Assembly (NCBI GenBank): GCA_905182425.1
Contig: CAJJBP010000023.1
Location: forward strand, 22,973 to 86,972
DNA length: 64,000 nucleotides
Reading direction: 5' to 3'
DNA from: an uncultured Planktomarina sp.
GTDB lineage: Bacteria; Pseudomonadota; Alphaproteobacteria; Rhodobacterales; Rhodobacteraceae
Part shown: in pieces, positions 8,921-18,498 of the stretch
Layout: each line of letters opens with the position of its first letter
How positions within the stretch are numbered: the stretch's first letter is position 1
Position numbers and translations under genes: made by a program
Notes under the pieces: model-generated
Seen by the model: the letters and a program-made list of their open reading frames with translations, nothing else
Told to the model about the DNA's origin: nothing
Databases searched by the model: none

Positions 8921-9109
8921 ATGTCAATTCTCACAGATAATAAACTGAAACTGAATGATGTATTAGATAATCAGAGGGTATCTGATGTCGGTATGGGCGT
9001 TGACCAAAGAGATTTTTTCCGACTTCATGAATTGTTAGATCCTCTTAACCCTACCGATATTATTGGATTTTTTACCTTCGTGGGTCTTGCTGCTGGGATG
9101 TTTCTATGA
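8921..9109 (+). CDS. Small hypothetical protein with C-terminal hydrophobic segment
   Basis: Possible 62-residue protein. The first 45 residues are polar and acidic; the last 17 (from DIIGFFTFVGLAAGMFL) are hydrophobic enough for one membrane helix. The ATG at 8921 is preferred over an in-frame upstream ATG at 8840 because the upstream part overlaps guaD and looks non-coding, and AAGGCAGG lies just before it. The stop overlaps the start of the folate cyclo-ligase gene in an ATGA arrangement, which supports real translation and coupling. I do not recognise the family. Confidence 0.55.
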   Translation: MSILTDNKLKLNDVLDNQRVSDVGMGVDQRDFFRLHELLDPLNPTDIIGFFTFVGLAAGMFL

Positions 9110-9666
9110 ATTTGGACACTCTCAAAATGGAGGCACGCATGGCAGCTTTTGTGCGGCGTAAAAAAGCGTTTGAGGCTCAAAATGGAGCAGTCAGTAGTGT
9201 TTTGTCTGAGGTTCTTGCAGGATACCGCGGGGTTCCACTCGCAGGATTTATGCCTATCAACACTGAAATTAATCCGCTCGCTTCAATGGCTGAGGCATCT
9301 GTGCATGGGATGGTTGGCGTTCCGGTGATTGAGGCACCCGCAACGCCGTTAAAATTTGCACAATGGGCGCCTAACACTGAATTAATGGTGGGTGCGTTTA
9401 AGGCAAAAATACCTGCCCAAATCGACTGGATGATACCCGAAATTTTGATTGTGCCTCTAGTAGCATGGGACCCTGAGGGTGGCCGTCTTGGTTATGGGGG
9501 AGGATTTTACGATCGAACACTAGAAGAACTGCGTGCGCATGGACCTATTCTTGCAATTGGTTTTGCGTTCAATGCGCAGATGGCAAGAAATTTGCCACTG
9601 GAAACAACTGATCAACCTTTAGATATGATTGTCACTGAGGATGAGGTTATTACTATGAAAAACTAA
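9106..9666 (+). CDS. 5-Formyltetrahydrofolate cyclo-ligase
   Basis: 186-residue ATP-dependent enzyme that converts 5-formyl-THF to 5,10-methenyl-THF, returning a stored or inhibitory folate to the one-carbon pool. The C-terminal family motif GGRLGYGGGFYDRTL, with the ATP-binding glycine-rich loop, and the IVPLVAWDPEG segment are clear. Length matches the family. It overlaps the small upstream ORF by four bases. One-carbon supply fits a genome region rich in demethylating enzymes, though that link is only suggestive. Confidence 0.93.
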   Translation: MNLDTLKMEARMAAFVRRKKAFEAQNGAVSSVLSEVLAGYRGVPLAGFMPINTEINPLASMAEASVHGMVGVPVIEAPATPLKFAQWAPNTELMVGAFKAKIPAQIDWMIPEILIVPLVAWDPEGGRLGYGGGFYDRTLEELRAHGPILAIGFAFNAQMARNLPLETTDQPLDMIVTEDEVITMKN

Positions 9667-9817
9667 ATTGGGTGCTGGGCACAATTTCAAATCCGCCATC
9701 TTTTAGATTGAGAATACGGTCCAAGATAACGCTGAATATAATATAAAAAATGACTGCTTTGGCTGCAGATCTCAGCCTTATCTTGCCATAATGCTAATTG
9801 AGATTTAAGGGCGTAAT

Positions 9818-10639
9818 ATGAAAATTCTTTACCTTGGTGATGTAATGGGCCGCTCTGGGCGGCAGGGAATTACAGACGAGCTGCCAAGCCTCCGGACGCG
9901 ATTGAATGCGGACTTTGTCGTAGTTAACGGAGAGAATGCCACAAGTGGTATGGGCTTATCTGGTAAACACGCGCAAGGTCTTCTTGCGGCGGGAGCGGAT
10001 TGCATAACGCTGGGTGATCACGCGTTTGATCAGAAAGATATGTTGCAATTTATAGAAACTGAACCTCGTATACTACGACCATTGAATTTCTCTAAATCTG
10101 CACCTGGCCGTGGGGCTGCGCTGTTAACAGCAACTCGAGGACGTAAAGTTCTAGTGATGCAGGTTTTGGGTCAGGTTTTCATGAAGCGACCGTTTGATGA
10201 TCCGTTCTCGGCTGTTGATGCAATCCTAAGTCGCCATCCTTTGGGGGGACAGGCAGCTGCAATTGTTGTGGATATGCATTGTGAAGCGACCTCGGAAAAA
10301 ATGGCGATGGGACATTTTTGTGATGGTAAGGCAAGTATGGTTGTTGGAAGTCATACCCATGTGCCTACCGCCGACGCGCAGATTTTGGAGCGAGGAACCG
10401 GGTTTCAAAGTGACGCAGGCATGTGTGGTGACTATAATTCTATAATTGGGATGCAAAAAGCTGAACCTTTACGTAGGTTCATTACTGGCATGCCAAAAGC
10501 AAGGTTTGAACCAGCCTTAGGGGCAGCAACGCTCTGTGGGCTGTTGGTTGAGACGGATGACTCAACAGGAAAAACTAAATCAATTGAGATGATCCGCCAC
10601 GGTGGCCGTCTGAGCCAAAGTCCAAGTTTGGCACCATAG
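9818..10639 (+). CDS. YmdB-type metallophosphoesterase (TIGR00282 family)
   Basis: 273-residue calcineurin-like phosphoesterase. Metal-binding blocks are YLGDVMGRSGRQ at the N-terminus, VVNGENATSGMG, LGDHAFDQKDM and VVGSHTHVPTADAQIL. Family members hydrolyse 2',3'-cyclic nucleotides and affect RNA turnover. The usual GNH is GDH here, which I believe is common in alphaproteobacteria. It sits 5 bases upstream of a DMT transporter gene, with which it is probably co-transcribed. Confidence 0.9.
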   Translation: MKILYLGDVMGRSGRQGITDELPSLRTRLNADFVVVNGENATSGMGLSGKHAQGLLAAGADCITLGDHAFDQKDMLQFIETEPRILRPLNFSKSAPGRGAALLTATRGRKVLVMQVLGQVFMKRPFDDPFSAVDAILSRHPLGGQAAAIVVDMHCEATSEKMAMGHFCDGKASMVVGSHTHVPTADAQILERGTGFQSDAGMCGDYNSIIGMQKAEPLRRFITGMPKARFEPALGAATLCGLLVETDDSTGKTKSIEMIRHGGRLSQSPSLAP

Positions 10640-10644
10640 GATTA

Positions 10645-11553
10645 ATGACTCGTTTGATCCCTTTTGCGTGGTTGCTATTTATTGGTACGAGCTGGGGGCT
10701 AACACAACCTTTGACCAAGATAGCCGTGAGTACTGGCTATCAACCCTTTGGGATAATTTTTTGGCAAATGGTAATTGGAGTAATTATTCTTGGAACGGTA
10801 AATTACCTACGCCGAAGACCTTTACCTTTGAACCCCCGCGTTATCTTGTTTTATTTTTTGTTTGCGATGATCGGTACACTTATTCCGAACGCCTCGTCTT
10901 ATCATGCCTACACTATGTTGCCTTCGGGCATAATGTCGTTGCTTTTGTCTTTGATCCCGATGATGGCCTTTCCCATTGCTCTCGCTTTGGGCTTAGATGA
11001 GTTTAATATTAAGCGGCTAGCTGGGCTTTCTTTGGGTCTCGCTGCCGTGTTGTTAATTGTAGGTGTGCCTACAGCCTTACCAGACCCAGCAATGCTTGCT
11101 TTCATCCCTTTAGGTATTCTAGCCAGTTTGATGTATGCTTTCGAAGGAAATTTTGTTGCGCGATTTGGGACTGGAGGCGTTGGGCCTGTTCAATTGTTGC
11201 TGGGCTCATCCATTGTTGGCGCTTTGATAATGGGCCCCTTGTCTGTCGCAACTGGCCAATGGATCAATCCACTGCATTCCTGGCACGCGGAGGATTGGGC
11301 TTTGATCGGCTCTGCTTTCATCCACTCATTTGTTTATACGCTTTATGTGATGATTGTGCGAAATTATGGCCCCGTTTTTTCGGTTCAAGTGAGTTATTTA
11401 GTAACAGCCACTGGATTAGGTTGGGCAATGTTAATTTTAGGAGAGCGTTATACTGGCCCAGTTTGGCTGGCTTTAGGGATCATGTTTATTGGAATGTATT
11501 TGGTAAGTCCGCAATTTAATGATAACAATGGTGTGGGACATACACCTAATTGA
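10645..11553 (+). CDS. EamA/DMT-family transporter
   Basis: 302-residue inner-membrane protein with about ten hydrophobic helices in two EamA repeats. It starts TRLIPFAWLLFIGTSWGLTQPLTKIA, typical of drug/metabolite transporters. A short hydrophilic tail follows the last helix. Substrate unknown; family members export amino acids, metabolites or drugs. It starts five bases after the phosphoesterase stop. Confidence 0.85.
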   Translation: MTRLIPFAWLLFIGTSWGLTQPLTKIAVSTGYQPFGIIFWQMVIGVIILGTVNYLRRRPLPLNPRVILFYFLFAMIGTLIPNASSYHAYTMLPSGIMSLLLSLIPMMAFPIALALGLDEFNIKRLAGLSLGLAAVLLIVGVPTALPDPAMLAFIPLGILASLMYAFEGNFVARFGTGGVGPVQLLLGSSIVGALIMGPLSVATGQWINPLHSWHAEDWALIGSAFIHSFVYTLYVMIVRNYGPVFSVQVSYLVTATGLGWAMLILGERYTGPVWLALGIMFIGMYLVSPQFNDNNGVGHTPN

Positions 11554-11644
11554 CATTTTGCAGGCTTTATTTTTGTAGCTAATCGATGCTCTAATCGCCT
11601 CATAATATACTCCTTATTTTTGGAACCTTTATCTGGAATAAATA

Positions 11645-13423
11645 TTATAGTGGCCAAAAGATTAAAATTAAGGGAATCGAAACTGTGACAACAAGAATTT
11701 CGAGCGGTAGCCCAAGGCGCCAGTAATCCCCAAAAGAATAGCCTCCAGGTCCCAAAATAAGTGTATTATTTTTATGGCCAATCGGTGTTAAAAAGGCGGC
11801 AGATGCTGAAATTGCAACGGCCATCAAGAAAGGATCTGGGTTCACCTCAAGGGTTTGTGCCATTTGAATGCCAATTGGGGCCGCTACAATTGTCGTTGCG
11901 GTGTTATTAAGCACGTCAGACAGGGTCATTGTCACAATCATCAGCACTGTTAAGATAATCCAAGGTGCCATGCCCTGCGTGAGGTCAATTAAAGCCGCTG
12001 CAATAAGTTCTGTGCCGCCACTACTTTGTAAAGCTGCGCCCAACGGGATCATTGAACCCAAGAGAACGACTATGGGCCATTCGATGTGGCTGTAGAGTTG
12101 GTGGAGCGAAATAATTCCCCCGAGCGTGTAAGCAATAACGACCAAGCCTAAAGCGATTGGCAGATAAATTAGGCCAAAGCTTGCGGCAATAACTGCACTT
12201 GTAAAAAGGCCAATCGCCATCCAAACTTTGCTATCTGCTGTGACCTGAAGTCCGCGATCTGCTAGGGGAAGGCAGCCTAGCCAGCTCACAACATCATCAG
12301 AGATGTCTTCCGGTGTGAGGAGCAATAAAATGTCACCTGGCCGCAGTATTGTTTTTCGCAATTGCTTTGTTACGCTGCGACCCTCTCGTGATAGCCCCAT
12401 AACAACAGTGCGCTGTCGCCAAGCTAGCCCAACTGATTGGGTTGTACGTCCGTTAACGCGGGAGCCTTCCGTGACCACACACTCAACCATGGTTAAACCA
12501 TCACTGTCTGTACGCAAGATCTCTTCGCGTTTGCTGTCGGAGAAATCCAATTGTACTGCTGTACGAAATTCATCCAAGGCTTCAGGCACCGCCTTTAAAA
12601 CTAGGGCGTCACCGGCTTCCAAAGCTATGTTTTTTGCTGTCCCATAAGATTTTTTACCACTACGGATTAGGCCCAATATTGCGACATCATTTTTTTCTGC
12701 AATTTCATAAAGGCTATGAAGGCGTTCCCCAATGTGCTTTGAGGTTTCTGGTATGGTCAATTCAGCAATAAACTCACTAATGTCATCGAAACTTGTAGCT
12801 TTAGCCTCATCTTCGCGTTGTGGGATCAACCGCCATCCAATAAACGACACAAACAATAGGCCAACAAGCGCTGTGATCCCGCCGACAGGCGCAAAATCAA
12901 ACATCTTAAAAGGCGCACCAAGGGATTCTTCTCTAATGGCTGCAATGATGATGTTTGGAGGGGTCCCTATCAAAGTAGCCATTCCACCCAAAATGGTGGC
13001 AAAGGACAAAGGCATTAATGAAAGGCCAACGGCTCTTTTTGCCTTACGGGCTGTTTGAATATCAACCGGCATCAAAAGCGCAAGCGCGGCTACATTATTC
13101 ATAAAAGCCGACAACACGCCGCCAATTACGCCCATCAAAGCAATATGCTGAGGAAGCTTGCGTGAGGTATCAACCAATGTACGTGTTATTAAGAAAACTG
13201 CACCTGATTTCACCAAACCTGCAGAGACAATAAGGACCAATGCCACAACCAGAGTGGCTGGGTGACCAAAGCCTGAGAAAGCGGCTTTGGTCGGAACAAG
13301 GCCAAACAATACTGCAATCATGAGAGCGGCAAAAGCCACAAGATCGTAGCGAAGCTTGCCCCAAATCAGCATAGCAAAAACTAATCCGAATAATGTAAAT
13401 AGCATACTTTGATCTAAGGTCAT
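11645..13423 (-). CDS. SLC13-family permease with two TrkA-C domains
   Basis: 592-residue permease of the citrate/arsenite (SLC13, DASS-like) group. It has N-terminal helices including AFMNNVAALALLMPV and ATLIGTPPNIIIA (the hairpin/SNT-type motif), two cytoplasmic TrkA-C (RCK_C) domains at about residues 210-380, then a second membrane half with VLNNTATTIVAAPIGI and the matching TPIGHKNNTLILGPGGY. Such proteins carry dicarboxylates, sulfate or related anions with sodium; the substrate is not defined by sequence. It converges with the DMT gene and is transcribed away from yebC. Confidence 0.88.
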   Translation of the reverse strand: MTLDQSMLFTLFGLVFAMLIWGKLRYDLVAFAALMIAVLFGLVPTKAAFSGFGHPATLVVALVLIVSAGLVKSGAVFLITRTLVDTSRKLPQHIALMGVIGGVLSAFMNNVAALALLMPVDIQTARKAKRAVGLSLMPLSFATILGGMATLIGTPPNIIIAAIREESLGAPFKMFDFAPVGGITALVGLLFVSFIGWRLIPQREDEAKATSFDDISEFIAELTIPETSKHIGERLHSLYEIAEKNDVAILGLIRSGKKSYGTAKNIALEAGDALVLKAVPEALDEFRTAVQLDFSDSKREEILRTDSDGLTMVECVVTEGSRVNGRTTQSVGLAWRQRTVVMGLSREGRSVTKQLRKTILRPGDILLLLTPEDISDDVVSWLGCLPLADRGLQVTADSKVWMAIGLFTSAVIAASFGLIYLPIALGLVVIAYTLGGIISLHQLYSHIEWPIVVLLGSMIPLGAALQSSGGTELIAAALIDLTQGMAPWIILTVLMIVTMTLSDVLNNTATTIVAAPIGIQMAQTLEVNPDPFLMAVAISASAAFLTPIGHKNNTLILGPGGYSFGDYWRLGLPLEILVVTVSIPLILIFWPL

Positions 13424-13592
13424 GGTCTTACTCCAAAAAATGGGCTTACCGGTAATGTCTCATAGAGCGACTTAGAGATAAATAGTATACGGGCGGAAAC
13501 AATGGTGAATCGCCTTTTGAGTGGGAACATGGGTTGAATTACGCGCTTCCTCTGCTTAAAACATTTTAAAATGTTAAGATCAGGGGGCATTC

Positions 13593-14333
13593 ATGGCTGG
13601 CCATTCAAAATGGGCGAATATTCAGCACCGCAAAGGACGTCAAGATGCGGCGCGCTCTAAGTTATTTTCAAAACTGGCCAAAGAAATTACTGTTGCTGCT
13701 AAAATGGGCGATCCGGACCCTGATAAAAACCCAAGGCTCCGTTTGGCGGTAAAAGAGGCAAAGTCTTTGTCCGTTCCAAAAGATGTGATTGATCGTGCTA
13801 TTAAAAAATCCCAAGGAGGAGATGCGGAATCATATGATGAAATTCGTTACGAAGGTTATGGTCCAGGTGGCGTTGCTGTAATTGTTGAAGCAATGACAGA
13901 TAATCGTAATCGCACGGCTTCGGTTGTTCGCAGTACTTTTACCAAATGTGGCGGAAACCTTGGTGAAACTGGGTCTGTCTCCTTCATGTTTGATCGTAAG
14001 GGACAAATTTTGTACTCGGCCGCAGTGGGTGACGAGGATACCGTAATGATAGCCGCGCTTGAGGCGGGTGCTGAAGATGTTGAAACAGAGGAGCATGGCC
14101 ATGCTATTTTCTGCGCAGATACAGAATTGAATGACGTATCGACTGCTTTGGAAGCGGAGCTCGGAGAAGCGGAGAGTACAAAATTGATATGGAAGCCACA
14201 AACAACGACAGAACTTGATCTCGAAGGTATGGAAAAGTTGATGAAGCTTATTGATACTTTGGAGGATGACGATGATATTCAACGGGTCACTGCCAATTTT
14301 GAGGCTAGTGACGAGGTAATGGACGCACTCTAA
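13593..14333 (+). CDS. YebC/PmpR-family regulatory protein
   Basis: 246-residue cytoplasmic protein. It starts with the family signature [15 protein letters not shown] and contains the conserved [19 protein letters not shown] block and [12 protein letters not shown]. Members have been described as DNA-binding regulators and, more recently, as ribosome-associated factors that help translate proline-rich stretches. It is often next to ruvC in proteobacteria, but here it stands alone. Full length with a normal start. Confidence 0.95.
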   Translation: MAGHSKWANIQHRKGRQDAARSKLFSKLAKEITVAAKMGDPDPDKNPRLRLAVKEAKSLSVPKDVIDRAIKKSQGGDAESYDEIRYEGYGPGGVAVIVEAMTDNRNRTASVVRSTFTKCGGNLGETGSVSFMFDRKGQILYSAAVGDEDTVMIAALEAGAEDVETEEHGHAIFCADTELNDVSTALEAELGEAESTKLIWKPQTTTELDLEGMEKLMKLIDTLEDDDDIQRVTANFEASDEVMDAL

Positions 14334-14913
14334 TTTTTAGATAAAAAGTGGGGGCAGGCGCTGTTATATTTTTATCTTTTGGCCGTTTCTGACATGATCA
14401 TTGATCTACTAACTACATATTTCAGCCAGAAGGTCGGTTTCTTTCGCACTGGTGTACCAGCAGATTGTTATTGAAGCCAACTTTAGACGCACTCAAAAAA
14501 AGTACGAGTTTATCTTGCAACTTTTTTGAGAAATAGGCTGGTCGCAATAGATCTACTTTGCGCTTTTAAGCTCTTGAATGCAATTTATACGGGCTCAAAA
14601 TCGTAGTTAATAAACATTTTGCAGTAAAATTTGGTTCAATTGTGAAGTGTACTTGACGGCATATGATTCTTGTAATGAGAGTTCAAAACTCTCTATTCCC
14701 GTCTTTATCCAAACATATTTCAAAACTTTTGCAAAAGAAAGTTGAATAAGTTCATGAGTAGGCACCAAATGTAGTGATTATCGCGCCTAAGTGTTGTTTT
14801 TTTAGTATATTCAATTGAATTTTAAATTTGCTGTTGCGCCAAAGGCCCGCTTTCGAGTTAATGGGACGACATAGAAGCGTGAATTAATCGCGACTAAAAA
14901 CAAGGATTACAGT
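14334..14913. other. 580-base intergenic region with an inverted repeat
   Basis: A+T-rich spacer between yebC and the ABC importer operon. It holds a 10-bp inverted repeat, CTCAAAAAA(A)G at 14492-14502 and CTTTTTTGAG at 14521-14530 with a loop of about 18 bases, and a perfect palindrome ATTCAATTGAAT at 14809-14820, about 95 bases before the operon start. The palindrome could be an operator; the repeat is 160 bases past yebC and could act as an attenuator. No convincing gene, tRNA or known riboswitch was seen. A stretch around 14420-14530 reads open for about 35 codons but matches nothing I know. Confidence 0.4.
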
Positions 14914-16011
14914 TTGGCTGAGGCACAAGCGAAAGCATTTGTTGAGTTTCAACGTGTGCAAAAAAGCTACGATGGTGAAGTGTTGGTTGTTAAAGATTTG
15001 AACCTTTCAGTTGCGCGCGGTGAATTTTTAACAATGTTAGGCCCCTCAGGTTCAGGCAAAACCACTTGCCTTATGATGCTTGCTGGATTTGAGACAGCAA
15101 CCCATGGTGAAATTTTGCTCGACGGGAAGCCCATCAACAATATCCCACCTCATAAACGTGGAATTGGTATGGTGTTCCAGAATTATGCGCTTTTCCCGCA
15201 CATGACGGTGGGCGAAAATCTGTCTTTCCCTTTGGAAGTACGAAAGTTCAATAAAATAGACCGTGAAGCCAAAGTTAAGCGGGCCTTGGATATGGTTGAG
15301 ATGGGAGATTTTCTTTCTCGCCGACCCTCGCAGCTTTCTGGTGGTCAGCAACAGCGGATCGCTTTGGCACGGGCTTTGGTTTTTGAGCCCGAGCTGGTGT
15401 TGATGGATGAACCTTTGGGCGCTCTCGACAAACAGCTGCGGGAGAAGATGCAATTTGAGATCACCGATCTGGCTCATAAGCTTGGGATCACTGTGGTCTA
15501 TGTAACACATGACCAAACCGAAGCTCTGACGATGTCAGACCGTGTTGCTGTGTTTAACGATGGTGTTATCCAACAGATTGCAGCCCCAGATACACTTTAT
15601 GAAAGCCCAGATAATAGCTTTGTTGCGCAGTTTATCGGCGAGAACAACACGTTGGAAGGCATGGTCAAAGAAATTAAAAATGGTGTGGCGCTGGTCCAGC
15701 TGGACAGCGGCGATTTGATCAATTGTAAACCGATCAATGTGACTAAGCCGGGTGAGCGTACCCGCGTCTCAATCAGACCGGAGCGTGTTGAGTATAATAA
15801 AGACAGATTAAAAAAAGGGGTTCACACCCTAAAAGCCGAAGTACTTGAGTTTATTTACATGGGTGATATTTTCCGCACACGTCTTCGTGTTGCCGGCAAT
15901 GATGAGTTTATAATCAAAACGCGAAATGCACCTGATCAAATACGCCTCCAACCTGGAACTGAAATTGAGATTGGTTGGATGCCAGAGGATTGCCGCGCTT
16001 TGGATGCTTAA
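14914..16011 (+). CDS. potA: PotA-like ABC importer ATPase (spermidine/putrescine type)
   Basis: 365-residue cytoplasmic ATPase that powers uptake by the permease pair downstream. Walker A is GPSGSGKTT, the signature is LSGGQQQRIALARAL, Walker B is LVLMDEPLGALD, and the switch histidine is in VYVTHDQTEALTMSDR. A C-terminal TOBE domain starts near residue 280. Translation probably begins at the TTG at 14914: AAGGA lies 7 bases upstream and no ATG is available. First gene of a four-gene operon. Because it is followed by an arginase operon, the substrate may be a polyamine, arginine or opine, but this is inference. Confidence 0.9.
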   Translation: MAEAQAKAFVEFQRVQKSYDGEVLVVKDLNLSVARGEFLTMLGPSGSGKTTCLMMLAGFETATHGEILLDGKPINNIPPHKRGIGMVFQNYALFPHMTVGENLSFPLEVRKFNKIDREAKVKRALDMVEMGDFLSRRPSQLSGGQQQRIALARALVFEPELVLMDEPLGALDKQLREKMQFEITDLAHKLGITVVYVTHDQTEALTMSDRVAVFNDGVIQQIAAPDTLYESPDNSFVAQFIGENNTLEGMVKEIKNGVALVQLDSGDLINCKPINVTKPGERTRVSIRPERVEYNKDRLKKGVHTLKAEVLEFIYMGDIFRTRLRVAGNDEFIIKTRNAPDQIRLQPGTEIEIGWMPEDCRALDA

Positions 16012-16035
16012 AAGCACATAACGCGGACAACGACC

Positions 16036-16051
16036 CCCGACAGAGATCGGG
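16036..16051 (+). other. Intercistronic stem-loop before the binding-protein gene
   Basis: CCCGA (16036-16040) pairs with TCGGG (16047-16051) around a six-base loop, 35 bases before the start of the binding-protein gene. Together with the stronger hairpin at 17191-17214 it brackets that cistron. Such hairpins often protect the mRNA and raise binding-protein levels. Short stem, so only modest support. Confidence 0.4.
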
Positions 16052-16085
16052 TTAACGACTAATGTTTAACTGGGAGAACCTAAAC

Positions 16086-17177
16086 ATGAAAAAGACAACT
16101 CTACTTTTGGCCAGCACTGCTTTGGTCATGGGCGCATCTGGCGCTTTCGCTGGCAGCCATACCGGCAGTATCACTGCCGTTTCTTGGGGCGGAGCTTATA
16201 CAGTGTCGCAAATTGAAGCCTACCATAAACCTTGGACTGCAGCGACTGGCAACAAAGTTGTGTCTGAAGACTATTCAGGCGGTATCGCTGAGGTCAAAGC
16301 GCAAGTGGAAGCTGGCAACGTAACTTGGGATATCATTGATGTCGAAAAATCAGATGCGGTTCGCGGCTGTGACGAGGGTCTGTTTATGGAAATTGACCCA
16401 ACATCATTGCCAAATGGCGCTGATGGCTCTTCTGCTGTTGACGACTTTATTCCAGGTTCGTTCACAGATTGTGCTGTGGCCAATATCGTATGGTCCACAA
16501 TCTTTGCATATGACTCGTCCGTAACACCAAACGGTCCAGCCTCAATCGCCGACTTCTTCAACCCCGCCGCTTTCCCTGGCAAGCGGGGCCTTCGCAAGTC
16601 TCCAAAAGCAAACCTGGAAATGGCTTTGGCTGCTGACGGTGTTGCCTCTGCAGACATCTATGACGTTTTGGCAACAGACGAAGGCGTTGATCGCGCATTT
16701 GCAAAACTCGATACCATCAAAGACATCGTTGTCTGGTGGGAAGCCGGCGCGCAGCCACCACAATTGTTGGCAGATGGCGAAGTTGCTATGACGACAGCCT
16801 ATAACGGGCGTATTTTCAATGCAGTTGCAGGTGAGGGTAAATCCTTTGAAATCGTTTGGGACGCACAAGTTCTTGACGTTGACATGTGGGCGATCATTAA
16901 AGGCGCACCAAATGCCGACCTAGCGATGGAATTCTTGAAGTTCTCAACTGAAACAGAACAGTTGGCCGCACAAGCATCCTACATCGCTTACGGTCCAGCC
17001 CGTAAATCATCAGCTCCTTTTGTGACAACTTATCATAGCAATGCTGACCTGGACATGGGTCCTCAAATGCCAACCGCTGAGGCAAACTTGGCAACTGCGA
17101 TCCCGAACGACTTTGAGTTTTGGGCAGATAATGCAGATGAGCTTAACGAGCGTTTCAACGCTTGGTTGATCAACTAA
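16086..17177 (+). CDS. PotD/PotF-like periplasmic substrate-binding protein
   Basis: 363-residue extracellular solute-binding protein, family 1 (spermidine/putrescine type). Signal peptide of about 24 residues with positive start, hydrophobic core and cleavage after GAFA. The mature protein begins SHTGSITAVSWGGAYT, typical of this group, and contains DVEKSDAVRGCDEGLF and VVWWEAGAQPPQLLADGEV. The ATG at 16086 is chosen because a GGAG site lies nine bases before it; an upstream in-frame ATG at 16062 would spoil the signal peptide. Flanked by stem-loops likely to favour expression. Probable ligand a polyamine or basic amino-acid derivative. Confidence 0.9.
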   Translation: MKKTTLLLASTALVMGASGAFAGSHTGSITAVSWGGAYTVSQIEAYHKPWTAATGNKVVSEDYSGGIAEVKAQVEAGNVTWDIIDVEKSDAVRGCDEGLFMEIDPTSLPNGADGSSAVDDFIPGSFTDCAVANIVWSTIFAYDSSVTPNGPASIADFFNPAAFPGKRGLRKSPKANLEMALAADGVASADIYDVLATDEGVDRAFAKLDTIKDIVVWWEAGAQPPQLLADGEVAMTTAYNGRIFNAVAGEGKSFEIVWDAQVLDVDMWAIIKGAPNADLAMEFLKFSTETEQLAAQASYIAYGPARKSSAPFVTTYHSNADLDMGPQMPTAEANLATAIPNDFEFWADNADELNERFNAWLIN

Positions 17178-17190
17178 AATTTAACCTTAA

Positions 17191-17214
17191 TGGGGCCCTC
17201 CAAGGTGGGCCTCA
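17191..17214 (+). other. Stem-loop after the binding-protein gene
   Basis: TGGGGCCC (17191-17198) pairs with GGGCCTCA (17207-17214) with one G-T wobble and an eight-base loop. No T-run follows, so it is more likely an mRNA-stabilising or partial-termination hairpin than a full terminator, since the permease genes continue downstream. Confidence 0.6.
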
Positions 17215-17242
17215 TTGCACTATTCCTTAGGATATTAGCACT

Positions 17243-18493
17243 ATGACGGATGCAACCGGGCCGCTTCTTGCGGTGGATGGTACACCTCTAAAGCGGAAAT
17301 TGGCGCAGTCCCTATTTCGAAGTCGTGCGCGGGCTTTTGGCCTCGCCTTGCCGCTTTTGGCGTTTATCATTGTGGTATTTGTTTACCCAATCTTAGATTT
17401 TTTAGGGCGCTCAGTTTATGATGCGCGCTTCGCGACCCTAATGCCTATGACTACCGAAGCGATGGCTGATTGGGACGGAACGTCACAACCAACTGAGGCC
17501 ATGGCTGACGCGTTAGTTCTAGACTTGGTCGTGTCAAAAAAAGAAAAAACAATTGGCAAAGTAGCAACACGTGTCAACCGTGAACTCAGTGGTACGCGCA
17601 GTCTATTCACGAAAACTGCACGAAGTGCGGCAAAATTTGAATCGCCGTTCATGGCGGCACTGATAGAAAAAGATAAAGACTGGGCGGATTTGGAAACATG
17701 GCAAGCAATGAAGACGGCCAGTCGCGTGTTCACGCCTGCCTATGTCGCTGCGGCACTGGATCGCAAGATGTTAGCTGATGGATCTATTGTGCAGCAAAGT
17801 GAAGAGCGACGGATACACGTCAAGCTGTTCTGGCGCACTATGGAGATTTCGTTCTTGGTGACGGTGTTTTGCCTGATATTAGGATACCCGATTGCATACT
17901 TGATGGCGTCTTTGCCTATGCGGACGTCAAACTTGCTTTTGATTCTTGTTCTCTTGCCCTTTTGGACTTCACTTCTTGTGCGCACTACTGCGTGGATTGC
18001 TATGCTGCAGGCGCAGGGAGTGATGAATGATCTCTTTGTAGTATTTGGTCTGGCAACTGAGGATGATAGATTTAGTTTGATCTACAACAAGACTGGTACG
18101 TTAATTGCCATGACGCACATCTTGCTTCCGTTCATGATTTTGCCGCTGTTCTCAGTTATGAAAACCATATCGCCGACCTACGTACGGGCGGCAAAATCTA
18201 TGGGTGCGACGGATTGGACTTCATTTTGGAGAGTTTATTTCCCACAATCGGTGCCGGGCATTGGGGCGGGCGCATTGCTATGTTTCATCTTGGCACTTGG
18301 TTATTACATCACACCGGCCTTGGTTGGTGGGCAAGATGGCCAAATGATATCAAACATTATAGATTTTCATATGCGGAAGTCGTTGAATTGGAACCTCGCT
18401 GCAGCGATGGGCCTTATAATGCTGGTGTTCGTTTTGTTCCTTTTCTGGCTGTACGACCGGATTGTGGGCATCGATAATATGAAGTTGGGTTAA
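17243..18493 (+). CDS. potB: PotB-like ABC importer permease
   Basis: 416-residue inner-membrane permease. One helix lies near residues 32-55, followed by an unusually long non-membrane stretch (about residues 60-190, lysine- and alanine-rich), then the five-helix BPD_transp_1 domain with HILLPFMILPLFSVMKTI and the EAA-type loop AAKSMGATDWTSFWRVYFPQ. The long loop between helix 1 and the core is larger than in E. coli PotB and presumably faces the periplasm. Six bases before the next permease gene. Confidence 0.88.
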   Translation: MTDATGPLLAVDGTPLKRKLAQSLFRSRARAFGLALPLLAFIIVVFVYPILDFLGRSVYDARFATLMPMTTEAMADWDGTSQPTEAMADALVLDLVVSKKEKTIGKVATRVNRELSGTRSLFTKTARSAAKFESPFMAALIEKDKDWADLETWQAMKTASRVFTPAYVAAALDRKMLADGSIVQQSEERRIHVKLFWRTMEISFLVTVFCLILGYPIAYLMASLPMRTSNLLLILVLLPFWTSLLVRTTAWIAMLQAQGVMNDLFVVFGLATEDDRFSLIYNKTGTLIAMTHILLPFMILPLFSVMKTISPTYVRAAKSMGATDWTSFWRVYFPQSVPGIGAGALLCFILALGYYITPALVGGQDGQMISNIIDFHMRKSLNWNLAAAMGLIMLVFVLFLFWLYDRIVGIDNMKLG

Positions 18494-18498
18494 GAACG

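Noticed and set aside
9667..9817. 6S RNA next to the folate cyclo-ligase gene
   Set aside because: 6S RNA often neighbours this gene in proteobacteria, but the 150-base gap downstream and the upstream sequence show no long bulged hairpin of the right size.
14334..14913. Riboswitch or pseudogene in the long gap before the ABC operon
   Set aside because: No known aptamer motif recognised; short open stretch around 14420-14530 has no recognisable protein similarity.
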